From Saprospiraceae bacterium (GTDB taxonomy: Bacteria; Bacteroidota; Bacteroidia; Chitinophagales; Saprospiraceae): a stretch of 64,000 nucleotides of DNA. The stretch lies in the NCBI GenBank assembly GCA_016713025.1, contig JADJPZ010000004.1, positions 3,348,001 through 3,412,000 of the forward strand. The letters are read 5' to 3'. Each line of letters starts with the position of its first letter. The first letter of the stretch is position 1. The position numbers and the translations under genes are program-made. The notes beneath the pieces are model-generated. The model was given only the letters and a program-made list of their open reading frames with translations, ran no database searches and had not been told where the DNA came from. Positions 54,815-62,888 of the stretch are shown here, piece after piece.

Positions 54815-54834
54815 TAGTCACTCCTAAGTGACTA
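54815..54834. promoter_or_regulatory. palindrome TAGTCAC...GTGACTA upstream of the 678-residue gene
   Basis: TAGTCAC (54815-54821) and GTGACTA (54828-54834) are perfect inverted arms, 42 bases before the start codon at 54773. This is a possible operator; no -7 box is clear. Confidence 0.4.
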
Positions 54835-55144
54835 TGCTCTTGGTTCGTCATTTTACAATTAGCAGTAATGGCAATCTGTCAATTATAAACTAATTTCTTC
54901 ACCAAAAGTAGATAAAAACGATTGATTTATGGCTGCCCTAAGCCACTTTTATTTGAGAGAGATTCTTTCAAACGGCGTAGAGAAAGTTAGTGCGTGGTTG
55001 ATTTTTGACTAAATGCACCTTGATGCAGGTATATCAACTATGCATTTATACCTAAATATCTAAAATGATTCCGTTATGAAGACCAAAAATACAACCTGCC
55101 TGCTTCGGAGCAGGCGGGTAAAATCAGCACTTTTGACGACAAAT

Positions 55145-55200
55145 CATACTGTGTGCAGCTATGCTGTAGTGGTGACTACAGCATAGCTGCACACAGTATG
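55145..55200. repeat. perfect 26-bp inverted repeat with a 4-base loop
   Basis: Arm 55145-55170 is the exact reverse complement of arm 55175-55200, with the loop GGTG. The arms begin CATACTGTGTGC and end GCTGTAGT. There is no T-run, so a standard terminator is unlikely. It is upstream of the alpha/alpha-toroid gene and downstream of a lipoprotein gene, in a 578-base gap without coding frames. Confidence 0.9.
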
Positions 55201-55226
55201 GAGCATGACTGAACGGTGCGACAGCA

Positions 55227-55277
55227 AAATTGAGTGGGAGCTCAATTTAGTGAAGGAACCGTCAGCACACCTGACGG
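55227..55277. repeat. two further hairpins next to the 26-bp inverted repeat
   Basis: AAATTGAG (55227-55234) pairs with CTCAATTT (55241-55248), and CCGTCAG (55259-55265) pairs with CTGACGG (55271-55277). CATGAC at 55204 and GTCATG at 55282 could close the whole cluster as an outer stem. CCTGC...GCAGG near 55096-55120 is another small palindrome in the same gap. Confidence 0.6.
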
Positions 55278-55351
55278 CATGGTCATGTTGTTTCATAGGT
55301 CAGAATGCAGTATTTGGAGGTCGTAATAGATTATCATTTTGGATTTTTAGG

Positions 55352-55903
55352 TTATAGTTTAATTTCATCTTTTATTTGCTTTAAGACCATGTTTGTTACG
55401 TTCTTTATTGCTTGATTATACAAACGCATAGCCCCTTTCTCCGTTCCGTTTATTGTCGGCTTTTCAAAATACATGGAGGCATAAGATTTATATGTATAAT
55501 TTCGACTTGGTATCTCAAGGAAAAGTTCTCCTTTGAATTTTGCAAATTCTTTTACAGATTTCCAGTCCGAATAAAGTTCGCATACACCTTCTATTATTCT
55601 AAATTCCATGTATACCGGTATTCCATCTATTTTTTCTGATCTACGTATGATAGCCTCAATATCTTCTTTATTTTGTTCACTTAGCTTGGGATTTCCTTTC
55701 CATTCCCGTGTTTTTACAGCTATCAAAGGTACGTCCCAATTCATCGGTTGTAGATTTTCCCTGGTATCTGAGATTTGTAGTTTCTCTATCTTAAAAGGTA
55801 GCTCTACAATATCCTTCGACATATCATTCAGAGCAAATTGACGAGTAGGAATACAGCCTGAGAATAACAAGCATATGAAAACTAATGTAAAAAATCTTAA
55901 CAT
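55352..55903 (-). CDS. lipoprotein of unknown function
   Basis: The second Met (55903) is chosen because it gives a compact lipoprotein signal MLRFFTLVFICLLFSGC with the lipidated Cys after LFSG. The 183-residue protein is probably anchored in the outer membrane, facing the periplasm. It contains VELPFKIEKLQISDTREN, VYMEFRIIEGVCELYSDWKS and FLEIPSRNYTYKSYASMYFEK. I do not recognise a family. The next gene upstream on the same strand encodes an outer-membrane protein 190 bases away, separated by a dispersed repeat. Confidence 0.65.
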   Translation of the reverse strand: MLRFFTLVFICLLFSGCIPTRQFALNDMSKDIVELPFKIEKLQISDTRENLQPMNWDVPLIAVKTREWKGNPKLSEQNKEDIEAIIRRSEKIDGIPVYMEFRIIEGVCELYSDWKSVKEFAKFKGELFLEIPSRNYTYKSYASMYFEKPTINGTEKGAMRLYNQAIKNVTNMVLKQIKDEIKL

Positions 55904-55926
55904 CATATTTTATAATATTTATCCCA

Positions 55927-56008
55927 ATGTCGTATAGATAAGAAATTTTTCTTTGTTTTTACCCTATCTAAATCTTTCCCTAACAAGGGAAAGACTTCAT
56001 AAAGATGT
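55927..56008. repeat. 80-base dispersed repeat, copy B
   Basis: It matches 37541-37620 from ATGTCGTATAG to GACTTCATAAAGAT with few mismatches. The inner CTTTCCCTAACAAGGGAAAG is a perfect hairpin here, whereas copy A has one change. Confidence 0.8.
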
Positions 56009-56092
56009 CGACATTGATATTTATCCTGATAAATTTGTGCCAGCAAAAGAAAGTTCATATATAGTATCAAAGAAATAATTCTTTTGAATTTC

Positions 56093-56980
56093 TCAATATC
56101 TTTTTCCAAACGGAACACTTATGCTCAACCAAGGTAAAACAAGTAATCTATCTTGTTCTGAAAAAATCGGTAAAAAACCGCCAAAATCAATGGCTAACCG
56201 TTTACCCATATATCGGGCACCACCACTGATCAAAGCTCCGAAAGAGTCAATTGTTAAAAAGTAGTTTTCTGTGACTAATGCCCAATTTTTACTGGTTCTG
56301 ATTAATCCACTTGCATTAATCACCGGATATTCACTAAATCCTCCTTCACCGGTATAACCTAGCCCAACTCCAAGTGTAAATTGTTTATCACGAGTTCCAA
56401 AAGTATTCGAACCATACAATAGACCAAAACCACCAATATCATCTCCTAATGAAGTGACAAATAAAGTTCCGGCACCAAATGCTCCTTTACCATTTTTATA
56501 TGGAATATTGACCTTCGGCGTAACCCATAAGGGTATCGTTCCTCCAACACCAAACAAAAATGTAGGTATCACACCCATGCCCATGGAAAAATTATCAGTA
56601 ATTCCGTATGAGAGTTGATTAAAAAGAACCCAAGCATTTTGATAATATCCTTCTCCTTTGCGCAATCCATAACCACTGGGACTAAAAAAATAGCGACTCG
56701 AATGTGGATTTGAAGGCCAATACTCACCATCTTTCAGATTTGTTTTTTCCATATGTTTAATTACGACTATATCATTTTGTAATATTTTTATATTACCAAT
56801 GGAAGTTTGGACATCGTACATTTCGCCTTGCTTAAAACCTACAACTTTACCTATGTATACATTTCCGTCTTTCATTTCAAAAATATAAGTGCTGTCTTGT
56901 TGTATTTGAATTTGTGCAGCTATTGAAATTCCTAAGGACATAAGGAATACTAATAAAAAAAATTGGATAAATGGTTTCAT
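56093..56980 (-). CDS. outer-membrane beta-barrel-like protein
   Basis: The 295-residue protein has a signal peptide (KPFIQFFLLVFLMSLGISIAA). A short SH3-like segment follows (YIFEMKDGNVYIGKVVGFKQG, IKILQNDIVVIKH). The rest is a Gly- and aromatic-rich region with alternating strands (YGITDNFSMGMGVIPTFLFG, GAFGAGTLFVTSLGDDIGG, FTLGVGLGYTGEGG) ending in LSISVPFGKRY. The last residues fit a barrel-type C-terminus. No transporter motif is seen. A promoter-like pair lies upstream at 57046-57078. Function is unknown. Confidence 0.7.
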   Translation of the reverse strand: MKPFIQFFLLVFLMSLGISIAAQIQIQQDSTYIFEMKDGNVYIGKVVGFKQGEMYDVQTSIGNIKILQNDIVVIKHMEKTNLKDGEYWPSNPHSSRYFFSPSGYGLRKGEGYYQNAWVLFNQLSYGITDNFSMGMGVIPTFLFGVGGTIPLWVTPKVNIPYKNGKGAFGAGTLFVTSLGDDIGGFGLLYGSNTFGTRDKQFTLGVGLGYTGEGGFSEYPVINASGLIRTSKNWALVTENYFLTIDSFGALISGGARYMGKRLAIDFGGFLPIFSEQDRLLVLPWLSISVPFGKRY

Positions 56981-57045
56981 AGTATGAATTTTTTAGTGTC
57001 AAATTTTACGACTCCGTTGAGTAATTTAATTTTTTAAAATTTGTA

Positions 57046-57053
57046 TAAAGATA
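57046..57053 (-). promoter_or_regulatory. promoter-like pair for the outer-membrane protein gene
   Basis: On the minus strand TATCTTTA (one mismatch from TAnnTTTG), with TTG at 57076-57078, 22 bases upstream, which is the expected spacing. Confidence 0.4.
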
Positions 57054-57381
57054 TGGTATTTTAGTGTAAATAATGCAAGTTTTGACTAAAAATTTCAGTT
57101 TGTTTTGGAACATTTTTACAATAATCTTATCAAAACAACTAAAAGTCCGACATATATTCCAAAATGTCAAAAATCCAACTTTTACTACATTTAATATTCG
57201 GGCAGAAACGACAATATGAAACACTTACAAAACCAAAATAACAGGGGGTAAGAAGATGTATAATGCAAAAAACTAATTCCATATTTTGTTTAGCATAACA
57301 GTCATTATCTTTTTATTAAAGAGTGCAGTTTATTAAACACACTGGTAAAATTGCCACCTCATGAATTTTGATAAAAAAGCA

Positions 57382-57389
57382 TAGTTTTG
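57382..57389 (+). promoter_or_regulatory. -7 box TAGTTTTG of the FAD oxidoreductase gene
   Basis: A perfect TAnnTTTG match 17 bases before the ATG at 57406; the leader would be very short. No good -33 element was found. Confidence 0.5.
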
Positions 57390-57405
57390 CAAAAAATTCA
57401 ATAAT

Positions 57406-59085
57406 ATGAGGCATTGTGTAAGAATTTTACAATTAGTCTTTTTTGTTATACATCTTATTCCCGGATTAGCTCAAGTTTCTCAAAACTATGATATCGTCAT
57501 TTATGGTGGCAATTCTTCCGGGGTAGCCGCCGCCATACAAGCCTCCAGGATGGGCAAAAAGGTAGTTTTACTCGAACCCACGAATCGAATCGGTGGATTA
57601 ACCACAGGTGGGTTAGGCCAGACAGATATCGGCAACAAACAAGCCATAGGAGGTATTTCAAGGGAATTTTATCAGAATGTGAAAAAATATTATCAAAATC
57701 CGGGTAATTGGAAGTTTCAGAAGAAAGAAAACTATAAGGATGGCGGCCAAACCACTTCAGATATTAATGAAGATGCAATGTGGACATTTGAACCTTCTGC
57801 CGCATTGAAAATTCTTAAAGAGATGCTTGCAAAGGAGCTCAAAATTACTTTAGAATATGGTCAACGATTAGATCGTGTAAATGGTGTGAAGAAATTTAAG
57901 GGAAAAATTGTTTCTGTCAAAATGGAGAGTGGCAATGTATATAAAGGTAAAATGTACATTGATGCCAGCTATGAAGGTGATTTGATGGCCTCTGCGGGAG
58001 TACGATACTCGATAGGTAGAGAATCAAATGATGAATATCAGGAGAGTTTAAATGGTGTACAAAATAATGATACCAGTTTGACACTCAAGAAAAGAAAGTC
58101 CAATAATGGGGTATATCATAATTTTAAAAATGGTGTGGACCCCTACGTAGTAAAAGGGAAGCCTGAAAGTGGGTTGCTCCCTTTCATTGAAGTTACCCAT
58201 CCTCCATCTGATGGGACAGGTGATAAAAAGATTCAGGCCTATTGTTTCAGAATGTGCTTAACCGATTTTGAAGATAACCGAATCCCTTTTGAGATGCCAT
58301 CCTCGTACAACGAATTGGATTATGAGCTTTTGTTTAGAAATTATGAAGCAGGGGAAACTGCTGTGCCCTGGATTAATTCTAGTATGCCCAATCGAAAAAC
58401 CGACACTAATAATAGCAGAGGTTTTTCAACTGATTTTATTGGTCAAAATTATGAATATCCGGAAGCGGACTATAATACTCGTAAACTCATAGTTGAAAAA
58501 CATCTGAACTATCAAAAAGGATTGATGTGGTCTTTGGCCTATCATCCCAGAATACCTGCATTCATAAGAGAGCAAGTCTCAAAATGGGGTTTGTGTAAAG
58601 ATGAATTTGAAGAAGGTAATGGCTGGCCTTCTCAATTGTATGTAAGAGAAGCCCGCAGAATGAAAAGTGATTATGTAATGACACAGTCCAACTGTGAAGG
58701 ATTAATTACCGCTTCAGACCCTGTAGGAATGGCTGCTTATGGTATGGATTCTCACAATACACAAAGGTTTGTTACAAAGGATGGTTTTGTAAGAAATGAA
58801 GGAAATGTAGAAGCACACGGTTCGGGACCTTATCCTATAAGCTATCAATCCATAATTCCAAAAAAGGAAGAATGTAGTAATTTATTGGTTCCTGTGTGTT
58901 TAAGTTCAACGCACATTGCATTTGGTTCTATTCGTATGGAGCCAGTGTTTATGGTTTTAGGTCAGTCTGCCGCAGTAGCAGCTTCTTTATCCATAGACAA
59001 AAAAGTTGCTGTTCAAAATTTACCTTACAAAAGTCTACATGAGGCTCTGCGAAAATACAAACAAGTTTTAGGAAACAAAGAATAA
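57406..59085 (+). CDS. secreted FAD-dependent oxidoreductase
   Basis: The 559-residue protein has a signal peptide (CVRILQLVFFVIHLIPGLAQ) and then the dinucleotide-binding motif YDIVIYGGNSSGVAAAIQASR, ending in VVLLEP. Further family marks are IGGLTTGGLGQTD, YIDASYEGDLMASAG, RYSIGRESNDEYQE and a C-terminal FGSIRMEPVFMVLGQSAAVAAS. It belongs to the FAD_oxidored family (PF12831-like) of exported flavoproteins, which are often encoded beside glycan-degrading genes. FAD is bound non-covalently as far as can be seen. Substrate is unknown. Its stop lies just before a MITE-like element. Confidence 0.87.
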   Translation: MRHCVRILQLVFFVIHLIPGLAQVSQNYDIVIYGGNSSGVAAAIQASRMGKKVVLLEPTNRIGGLTTGGLGQTDIGNKQAIGGISREFYQNVKKYYQNPGNWKFQKKENYKDGGQTTSDINEDAMWTFEPSAALKILKEMLAKELKITLEYGQRLDRVNGVKKFKGKIVSVKMESGNVYKGKMYIDASYEGDLMASAGVRYSIGRESNDEYQESLNGVQNNDTSLTLKKRKSNNGVYHNFKNGVDPYVVKGKPESGLLPFIEVTHPPSDGTGDKKIQAYCFRMCLTDFEDNRIPFEMPSSYNELDYELLFRNYEAGETAVPWINSSMPNRKTDTNNSRGFSTDFIGQNYEYPEADYNTRKLIVEKHLNYQKGLMWSLAYHPRIPAFIREQVSKWGLCKDEFEEGNGWPSQLYVREARRMKSDYVMTQSNCEGLITASDPVGMAAYGMDSHNTQRFVTKDGFVRNEGNVEAHGSGPYPISYQSIIPKKEECSNLLVPVCLSSTHIAFGSIRMEPVFMVLGQSAAVAASLSIDKKVAVQNLPYKSLHEALRKYKQVLGNKE

Positions 59086-59100
59086 AATCAAAAAAGCCTG

Positions 59101-59426
59101 ATTAACGTGGATTCGGGATAAGAGAATTGAAGCAAATGTGGGTTAAGCTCAAGTCGATAGGAGAAAAATTAGGGTAGTGGTTTAATATATTATATAATTT
59201 TATTAAAAGAAGGACCGTTACCTCTGATATCTTTGTAAAATGACTTAAATAATTGATAATAAGGGGCGTAGCCCTGACATCTTTTATGATGCTGAAATTG
59301 TTTTAAGATTACAGAGCTAACGCCCCTGATTATATGTTTTGGGACTCTGATTACAAAGATTACAGGGCTACGCCCCTATTATTCAAAGAAGTACCATAAC
59401 ATACCTTAACCCAAATTCACGTTAAT
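59101..59426. repeat. second MITE-like element (326 bases)
   Basis: 22-base imperfect terminal inverted repeats (59101-59122 and 59405-59426, 19 of 22 matching, beginning ATTAACGTG) bound it. Inside are an inverted pair built on GGGGCGTAGCCCTG (59263-59276 and about 59363-59377) and a third related word (CTAACGCCCCTG, about 59317). It has no coding frame. Its right end coincides with the stop codon of the nitrilase gene. Confidence 0.75.
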
Positions 59427-60155
59427 TTATATTGTTCTTTGATCTACTTCTTCTGTCTCTGTATCAAAAATTAAAATCCCTTGAGTTTTGTCGTCAAGTT
59501 GCCCAACTAATTTACCATCTTTGGTCCAAACAGCACTTTGACCAACACTTAAAAAGTTATCGCAAAAACCTACACAGTTAGCCATTAATACGGGCAATGT
59601 GTATTGTTTTGCTATTTTAGGAAAATGGTCAAATGCTCTTTCAATGCCATTACTTGGTTTTGTTACAGTGGCTAAGTAAACGTTGGCGCCTAGTTGATAA
59701 GCCACTTCAATATGTATAGTTTGTAAACTTTCATAACAAATAGCTGGAGCGATATTCGAACATTTTGACTTGATAATTAATTGTTCCGCACCTTGATCAA
59801 AGAAGGGAAACTCGTCTGAATGAAGCTGCTGTTTTGAATAAGTTTGCCTTGGTTTATTTGGTTCAAAAATGATCATGCTTATGCGAATTTGCGTATCAGA
59901 TAGACTAGGCAATCCAAGTCCTATAATTATATGATTGTGATCACTTATTTGCTGAAAGATGTCTAAACGATTATCATTTTGAGTGGTCGCTAATTTTTTG
60001 GCAAGCGCTGGTTCATAACCTGTTAATGAAAGTTCTGGAAAAAATATTGCCTTTGCATTGTGCGTCAAAGCAAGTTCAATAAATCTTCTGTGTGCTTCAA
60101 TATTGGACGATATATTTCCTTTTACAGGTCGTGTTTGTGCGATGCAAATTTTCAT
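59427..60155 (-). CDS. carbon-nitrogen hydrolase (nitrilase superfamily)
   Basis: The 242-residue protein has the Glu-Lys-Cys triad: Glu41 (IFFPELSLTGY), Lys108 (TYSKQQLHSDE) and Cys140 (APAICYES). Sizes and motifs fit the cytoplasmic amidase branch, which hydrolyses amides or nitriles. It is the last gene of a four-gene operon, with its start eight bases after the OsmC-like gene's stop. Its own stop is reached at the end of the MITE at 59101. Substrate is unknown. Confidence 0.87.
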   Translation of the reverse strand: MKICIAQTRPVKGNISSNIEAHRRFIELALTHNAKAIFFPELSLTGYEPALAKKLATTQNDNRLDIFQQISDHNHIIIGLGLPSLSDTQIRISMIIFEPNKPRQTYSKQQLHSDEFPFFDQGAEQLIIKSKCSNIAPAICYESLQTIHIEVAYQLGANVYLATVTKPSNGIERAFDHFPKIAKQYTLPVLMANCVGFCDNFLSVGQSAVWTKDGKLVGQLDDKTQGILIFDTETEEVDQRTI

Positions 60156-60163
60156 TTAGTTGT

Positions 60164-60634
60164 TTATGCTACCTTACAAATTGGATTACATTTCACTTCA
60201 AAATTTACAGAATTGGCAATGTAACAGATTTCATGAGCTTTGTGGTGCAGTTCGATAGCTCTTTCTGCCTTACTGGAGTCAGCCAAATGAAAGATCGGAT
60301 TCAGAACAACTTCTTTAAAACTTCCTCCTCCACTTGCATTTTCTATCATAATTCCTGTAGCTTGATCAGTGTAAGCTATAACTACGATACCTTCCATCGA
60401 GCATAAGTACAAATAGGAAAGCATGTGGCAAGACGAAATGGCCGAAACCAACAAATCTTCGGGATTCAATTTTGTTTTATCTCCCACCACAGCATTATCC
60501 GTTGTTAGAAATAATTCGGGTTTCCCTTGTATGGAAACGGTATGGCTACGGTCATAAGTGCGTACATTTTTATTTCCGTCACCTGTATTACCTGTCCATT
60601 CTGTCGTTATTTTGTAATTGTGTTCGTGTGCCAT
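60164..60634 (-). CDS. OsmC family protein
   Basis: The 156-residue protein has the family layout YKITTEWTGNTGDG near the start, then NPEDLLVSAISSCHMLSYLYLCS with the first active Cys and a terminal part VKCNPICK with candidate second Cys. OsmC/Ohr proteins reduce organic hydroperoxides with paired cysteines; YhfA-like branches are less clear. It is the third gene of the cupin-to-nitrilase operon. Confidence 0.85.
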   Translation of the reverse strand: MAHEHNYKITTEWTGNTGDGNKNVRTYDRSHTVSIQGKPELFLTTDNAVVGDKTKLNPEDLLVSAISSCHMLSYLYLCSMEGIVVIAYTDQATGIMIENASGGGSFKEVVLNPIFHLADSSKAERAIELHHKAHEICYIANSVNFEVKCNPICKVA

Positions 60635-60645
60635 AACATTCTAAT

Positions 60646-60996
60646 TTACTGTTCTTCTATGATTGATGTTCCCTTTGATTTGTCTCCCGAAGTCCATTCC
60701 CAATTTTCGTGAAGGCGAATTTTTCCATTTTCAAGTATTTCGGGTTTTGATTTGCAAATTCCCGTCATGATCTCACCTAAATGGTTCACTTGGTGATAGC
60801 GCATGTCTATATTGCCATTTTCATCAACCAGCCCAATCAGATGCCCGTATTTAATCTTCCCACCAGTGTATTCGGATGTCAGGATATTTCCGGTTTGTTT
60901 ATATACAAAAACTGTTTCATTGGATGTTTCACCATTTTCGGTATTGGCTATTGGCCTGAATATTCTATCGTTGTAGTTAATAATTGTGTTGCTCAT
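60646..60996 (-). CDS. small conserved cytoplasmic protein (often misnamed n-acetylglutamate synthase)
   Basis: The 116-residue protein begins MSNTIINYNDRIFRPIANTE and contains TVFVYKQTGNILTSEYTG, KYGHLIGLVDENGNIDMRYH and IRLHENWEWTSGDKSKG. I recognise it as a widespread Bacteroidota/Firmicutes small protein, probably a beta-barrel or lipocalin-like fold. The name n-acetylglutamate synthase used in some databases has no support in this sequence (no GNAT motif). It lies 11 bases before the OsmC gene and 10 bases after the cupin gene. Confidence 0.7.
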   Translation of the reverse strand: MSNTIINYNDRIFRPIANTENGETSNETVFVYKQTGNILTSEYTGGKIKYGHLIGLVDENGNIDMRYHQVNHLGEIMTGICKSKPEILENGKIRLHENWEWTSGDKSKGTSIIEEQ

Positions 60997-61006
60997 TTTA
61001 TAAATT

Positions 61007-61381
61007 TTAAATCCAATCCAATTCTTTTACGGTCATTTCACTTTCAACAGTGCCTGTATGCAAAGTTGCCTTCGGCTCAAAAAGTAGATTAAAAACAACA
61101 TCACCATTGGTATGCGGTCGATGTTCTACACCTTTTGGTACGATTAGAATTTCTCCTTCCTTCACTTCGACTGTTCGGCCATCCCTAAAATCCATCAAGA
61201 GTGTTCCTTTGAATACCATAAAAAGTTCGTCTTCATTTTCATGACTATGCCAAACAAAATCATCTTTCAACTTACAAAGTTTTACATATTGCCCATTAAG
61301 TTCTCCAATGATATGTGGTGTCCACTGCTTTTCAAACAATGCAAATTTTTCCATAATATTAATTGACTTAATCTCATCCAT
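61007..61381 (-). CDS. cupin-domain protein
   Basis: The 124-residue single-domain cupin has the two classic motifs: HSHENEDELFMVFKGTLLMDF (His-x-His with Glu) and GVEHRPHTNGD (second His). It probably binds a metal. The first Met (61381) is kept because the preceding residues SINIMEKFALFEKQW resemble the start of homologues. It is the first gene of the operon and has a -7 box 50 bases upstream. The disrupted AraC gene lies directly upstream on the same strand. Confidence 0.85.
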   Translation of the reverse strand: MDEIKSINIMEKFALFEKQWTPHIIGELNGQYVKLCKLKDDFVWHSHENEDELFMVFKGTLLMDFRDGRTVEVKEGEILIVPKGVEHRPHTNGDVVFNLLFEPKATLHTGTVESEMTVKELDWI

Positions 61382-61430
61382 TGCAACAATATTTAATTGT
61401 ATTTGTGACTAATATAATCTAAATTTTGAA

Positions 61431-61438
61431 CAAAAGTA
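61431..61438 (-). promoter_or_regulatory. -7 box TACTTTTG of the cupin-OsmC-nitrilase operon
   Basis: TACTTTTG on the minus strand matches TAnnTTTG, 50 bases before the cupin start, and lies about 40 bases downstream of the remnant AraC stop codon (61478). No clear -33 element. Confidence 0.5.
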
Positions 61439-61477
61439 TAAAAAGCCGTAAACCAGAAATAGTAAAAAAATGCTCTT

Positions 61478-61530
61478 TTAAAAATTCTTGGGTGTTGTAG
61501 CCCACATTTTTTTAAAATACTTTATAAAAT
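61478..61530 (-). pseudogene. C-terminal remnant of the disrupted AraC gene
   Basis: If the insertion element and one copy of the TAAAAT duplication are removed, the AraC frame from 62889 continues here as SHFIKYFKKMWATTPKNF and a stop at 61478. That is the expected C-terminal end of an AraC DNA-binding domain. Confidence 0.85.
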
Positions 61531-62888
61531 CAATACTCCGATAACAAATTTAAGCTGCGACTTTCCCAAAATCTAATATTTTGCGTTTTAATTCATTATT
61601 TTTTTGCAACTCTGGTTCAATACCATAGTTGATAAATATTCTTTCCAGCAGAAATTGATTAAATAACTCTGTTTTGATATCTTGAATGGAGCAACTGCAG
61701 GGCTGATCTTTTTCTATGCCTTGCCGTATGATTGCTTTAGCTACATTGACTGCCGTCATGGCATAATTTACATGATTATGGATTTTCTCCACTGACCTTG
61801 CCTGACAGTTGTCCAATCCGGTAAACTGTTTACCGTCTCTGAATATAAATTCCATTTGAAATCTGGCTTTGTAATATCTGACTATGTCGATGGAATCCCT
61901 AGACGTGTTGGTGCTAAAATAAAGAATGGTGTTTGTAACTTCACCTTTCTCATTTAAATATTCTGTATAGGCCACTTTGATATTTATCTTTAGACTTATG
62001 GAATACACCACTGCTTCGTATATAACCTTGCTCCCATCATCAACTGTCTTTTTGAATACACTCTTATCTATATTTTTGAGATATACTTTGCATGAGTATT
62101 TCTTAGGGCGACCTCTTCCTTCCATCTTCGGACCATTGTAAAGATACTTTAAGTTTGCATCGGGGCGTAATCTACAGATCACTTCTAACCCCAATTTGGT
62201 CATTGATCCTACAAATTTTTGTTTGTTAAACCAACCATCTACTACTAGGATTTCACTATGTTTCTTTATTGTATTAATCCTTTCGACAAATATCTTACAA
62301 TAGTGTTTGATCAGACCAGTTTCTGCATCTTCTTTCTTCACCGGTGGTGTCTGTACGGCATCAAGATGATAGGCTGTATTTTGCTTGACATCTATGATGG
62401 CCAAGCATCCAAATTCCATACCTCGCTTGATCATGCCTGCTACACCAGAGTAAAAATAGCCTACATTAGGTGTATGTTTCCCACTCTTTGAAAGATATGA
62501 AGGATCAAACCCCACTATCAATTCATCGCCACATTGTTGGGTGATAAATAAAGAATTGATTGATACAAAATCAAATGCCTTCTTGAACATGTTGCGAAAC
62601 CTCACTTCAGGCGACGAACTATATCTTCCCATCTGAGTAAAATTGATTTTTCCTTTGATGGTAAGAAATAACATGGTTACTTCCATAAAAAATACTTTCT
62701 GCCATTTGTTGATGCCAACCATTTTATCTAATATTGTACCTATAAGGCTTTTGCCGGAAGTAAATGCGTCTTGTGTAATCATTTTTGTGAGAGATTGTGA
62801 TTACAGGTTGGCTCAAGGGCCAATTTACGCATTTACTTTTTATATATATTTTTTATCCTAATGTATTTTAAAAGTTATCGGAGTATTG
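61531..62888 (-). mobile_element. complete IS4-type insertion sequence (1,358 bases)
   Basis: Perfect 15-base terminal inverted repeats CAATACTCCGATAAC (61531-61545) and GTTATCGGAGTATTG (62874-62888) bound it. Both sides are flanked by TAAAAT, a six-base target duplication (61525-61530 and 62889-62894). One transposase gene fills it. It is inserted near the 3' end of an AraC regulator gene. Confidence 0.93.
61550..62782 (-). CDS. IS4-type DDE transposase
   Basis: The 410-residue product carries the DDE residues Asp93 (LIVGFDPSYLSK), Asp182 (ILVVDGWFNK) and Glu311 in RYYKARFQMEFIFRDGKQFTG (a YxxxR...E arrangement like the Y-R-E motif of IS4-family enzymes). The gene is intact and sits within matching inverted repeats, so the element is probably still mobile. 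It cuts and pastes the element between 61531 and 62888. Confidence 0.92.
   Translation of the reverse strand: MITQDAFTSGKSLIGTILDKMVGINKWQKVFFMEVTMLFLTIKGKINFTQMGRYSSSPEVRFRNMFKKAFDFVSINSLFITQQCGDELIVGFDPSYLSKSGKHTPNVGYFYSGVAGMIKRGMEFGCLAIIDVKQNTAYHLDAVQTPPVKKEDAETGLIKHYCKIFVERINTIKKHSEILVVDGWFNKQKFVGSMTKLGLEVICRLRPDANLKYLYNGPKMEGRGRPKKYSCKVYLKNIDKSVFKKTVDDGSKVIYEAVVYSISLKINIKVAYTEYLNEKGEVTNTILYFSTNTSRDSIDIVRYYKARFQMEFIFRDGKQFTGLDNCQARSVEKIHNHVNYAMTAVNVAKAIIRQGIEKDQPCSCSIQDIKTELFNQFLLERIFINYGIEPELQKNNELKRKILDFGKVAA

Larger units (their letters stand above)
56981..57405. other. gene-free promoter gap
   Basis: A/T-rich sequence between two divergent genes, with promoter-like boxes for each side (57046 and 57382). 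A 72-codon minus-strand frame at 57006-57224 has no coding character and is not called. Confidence 0.5.

Noticed and set aside
55903..56118. Minus-strand 71-codon frame
   Set aside because: It covers the 80-base dispersed repeat and overlaps both neighbouring genes.
57006..57224. Minus-strand 72-codon frame between the outer-membrane gene and the FAD oxidoreductase
   Set aside because: Low-complexity A/T-rich frame overlapping promoter signals, with no domain or ribosome-binding context.
60646..60996. N-acetylglutamate synthase function
   Set aside because: The protein has neither a GNAT nor an amino-acid-kinase motif; the name is a known database carry-over.
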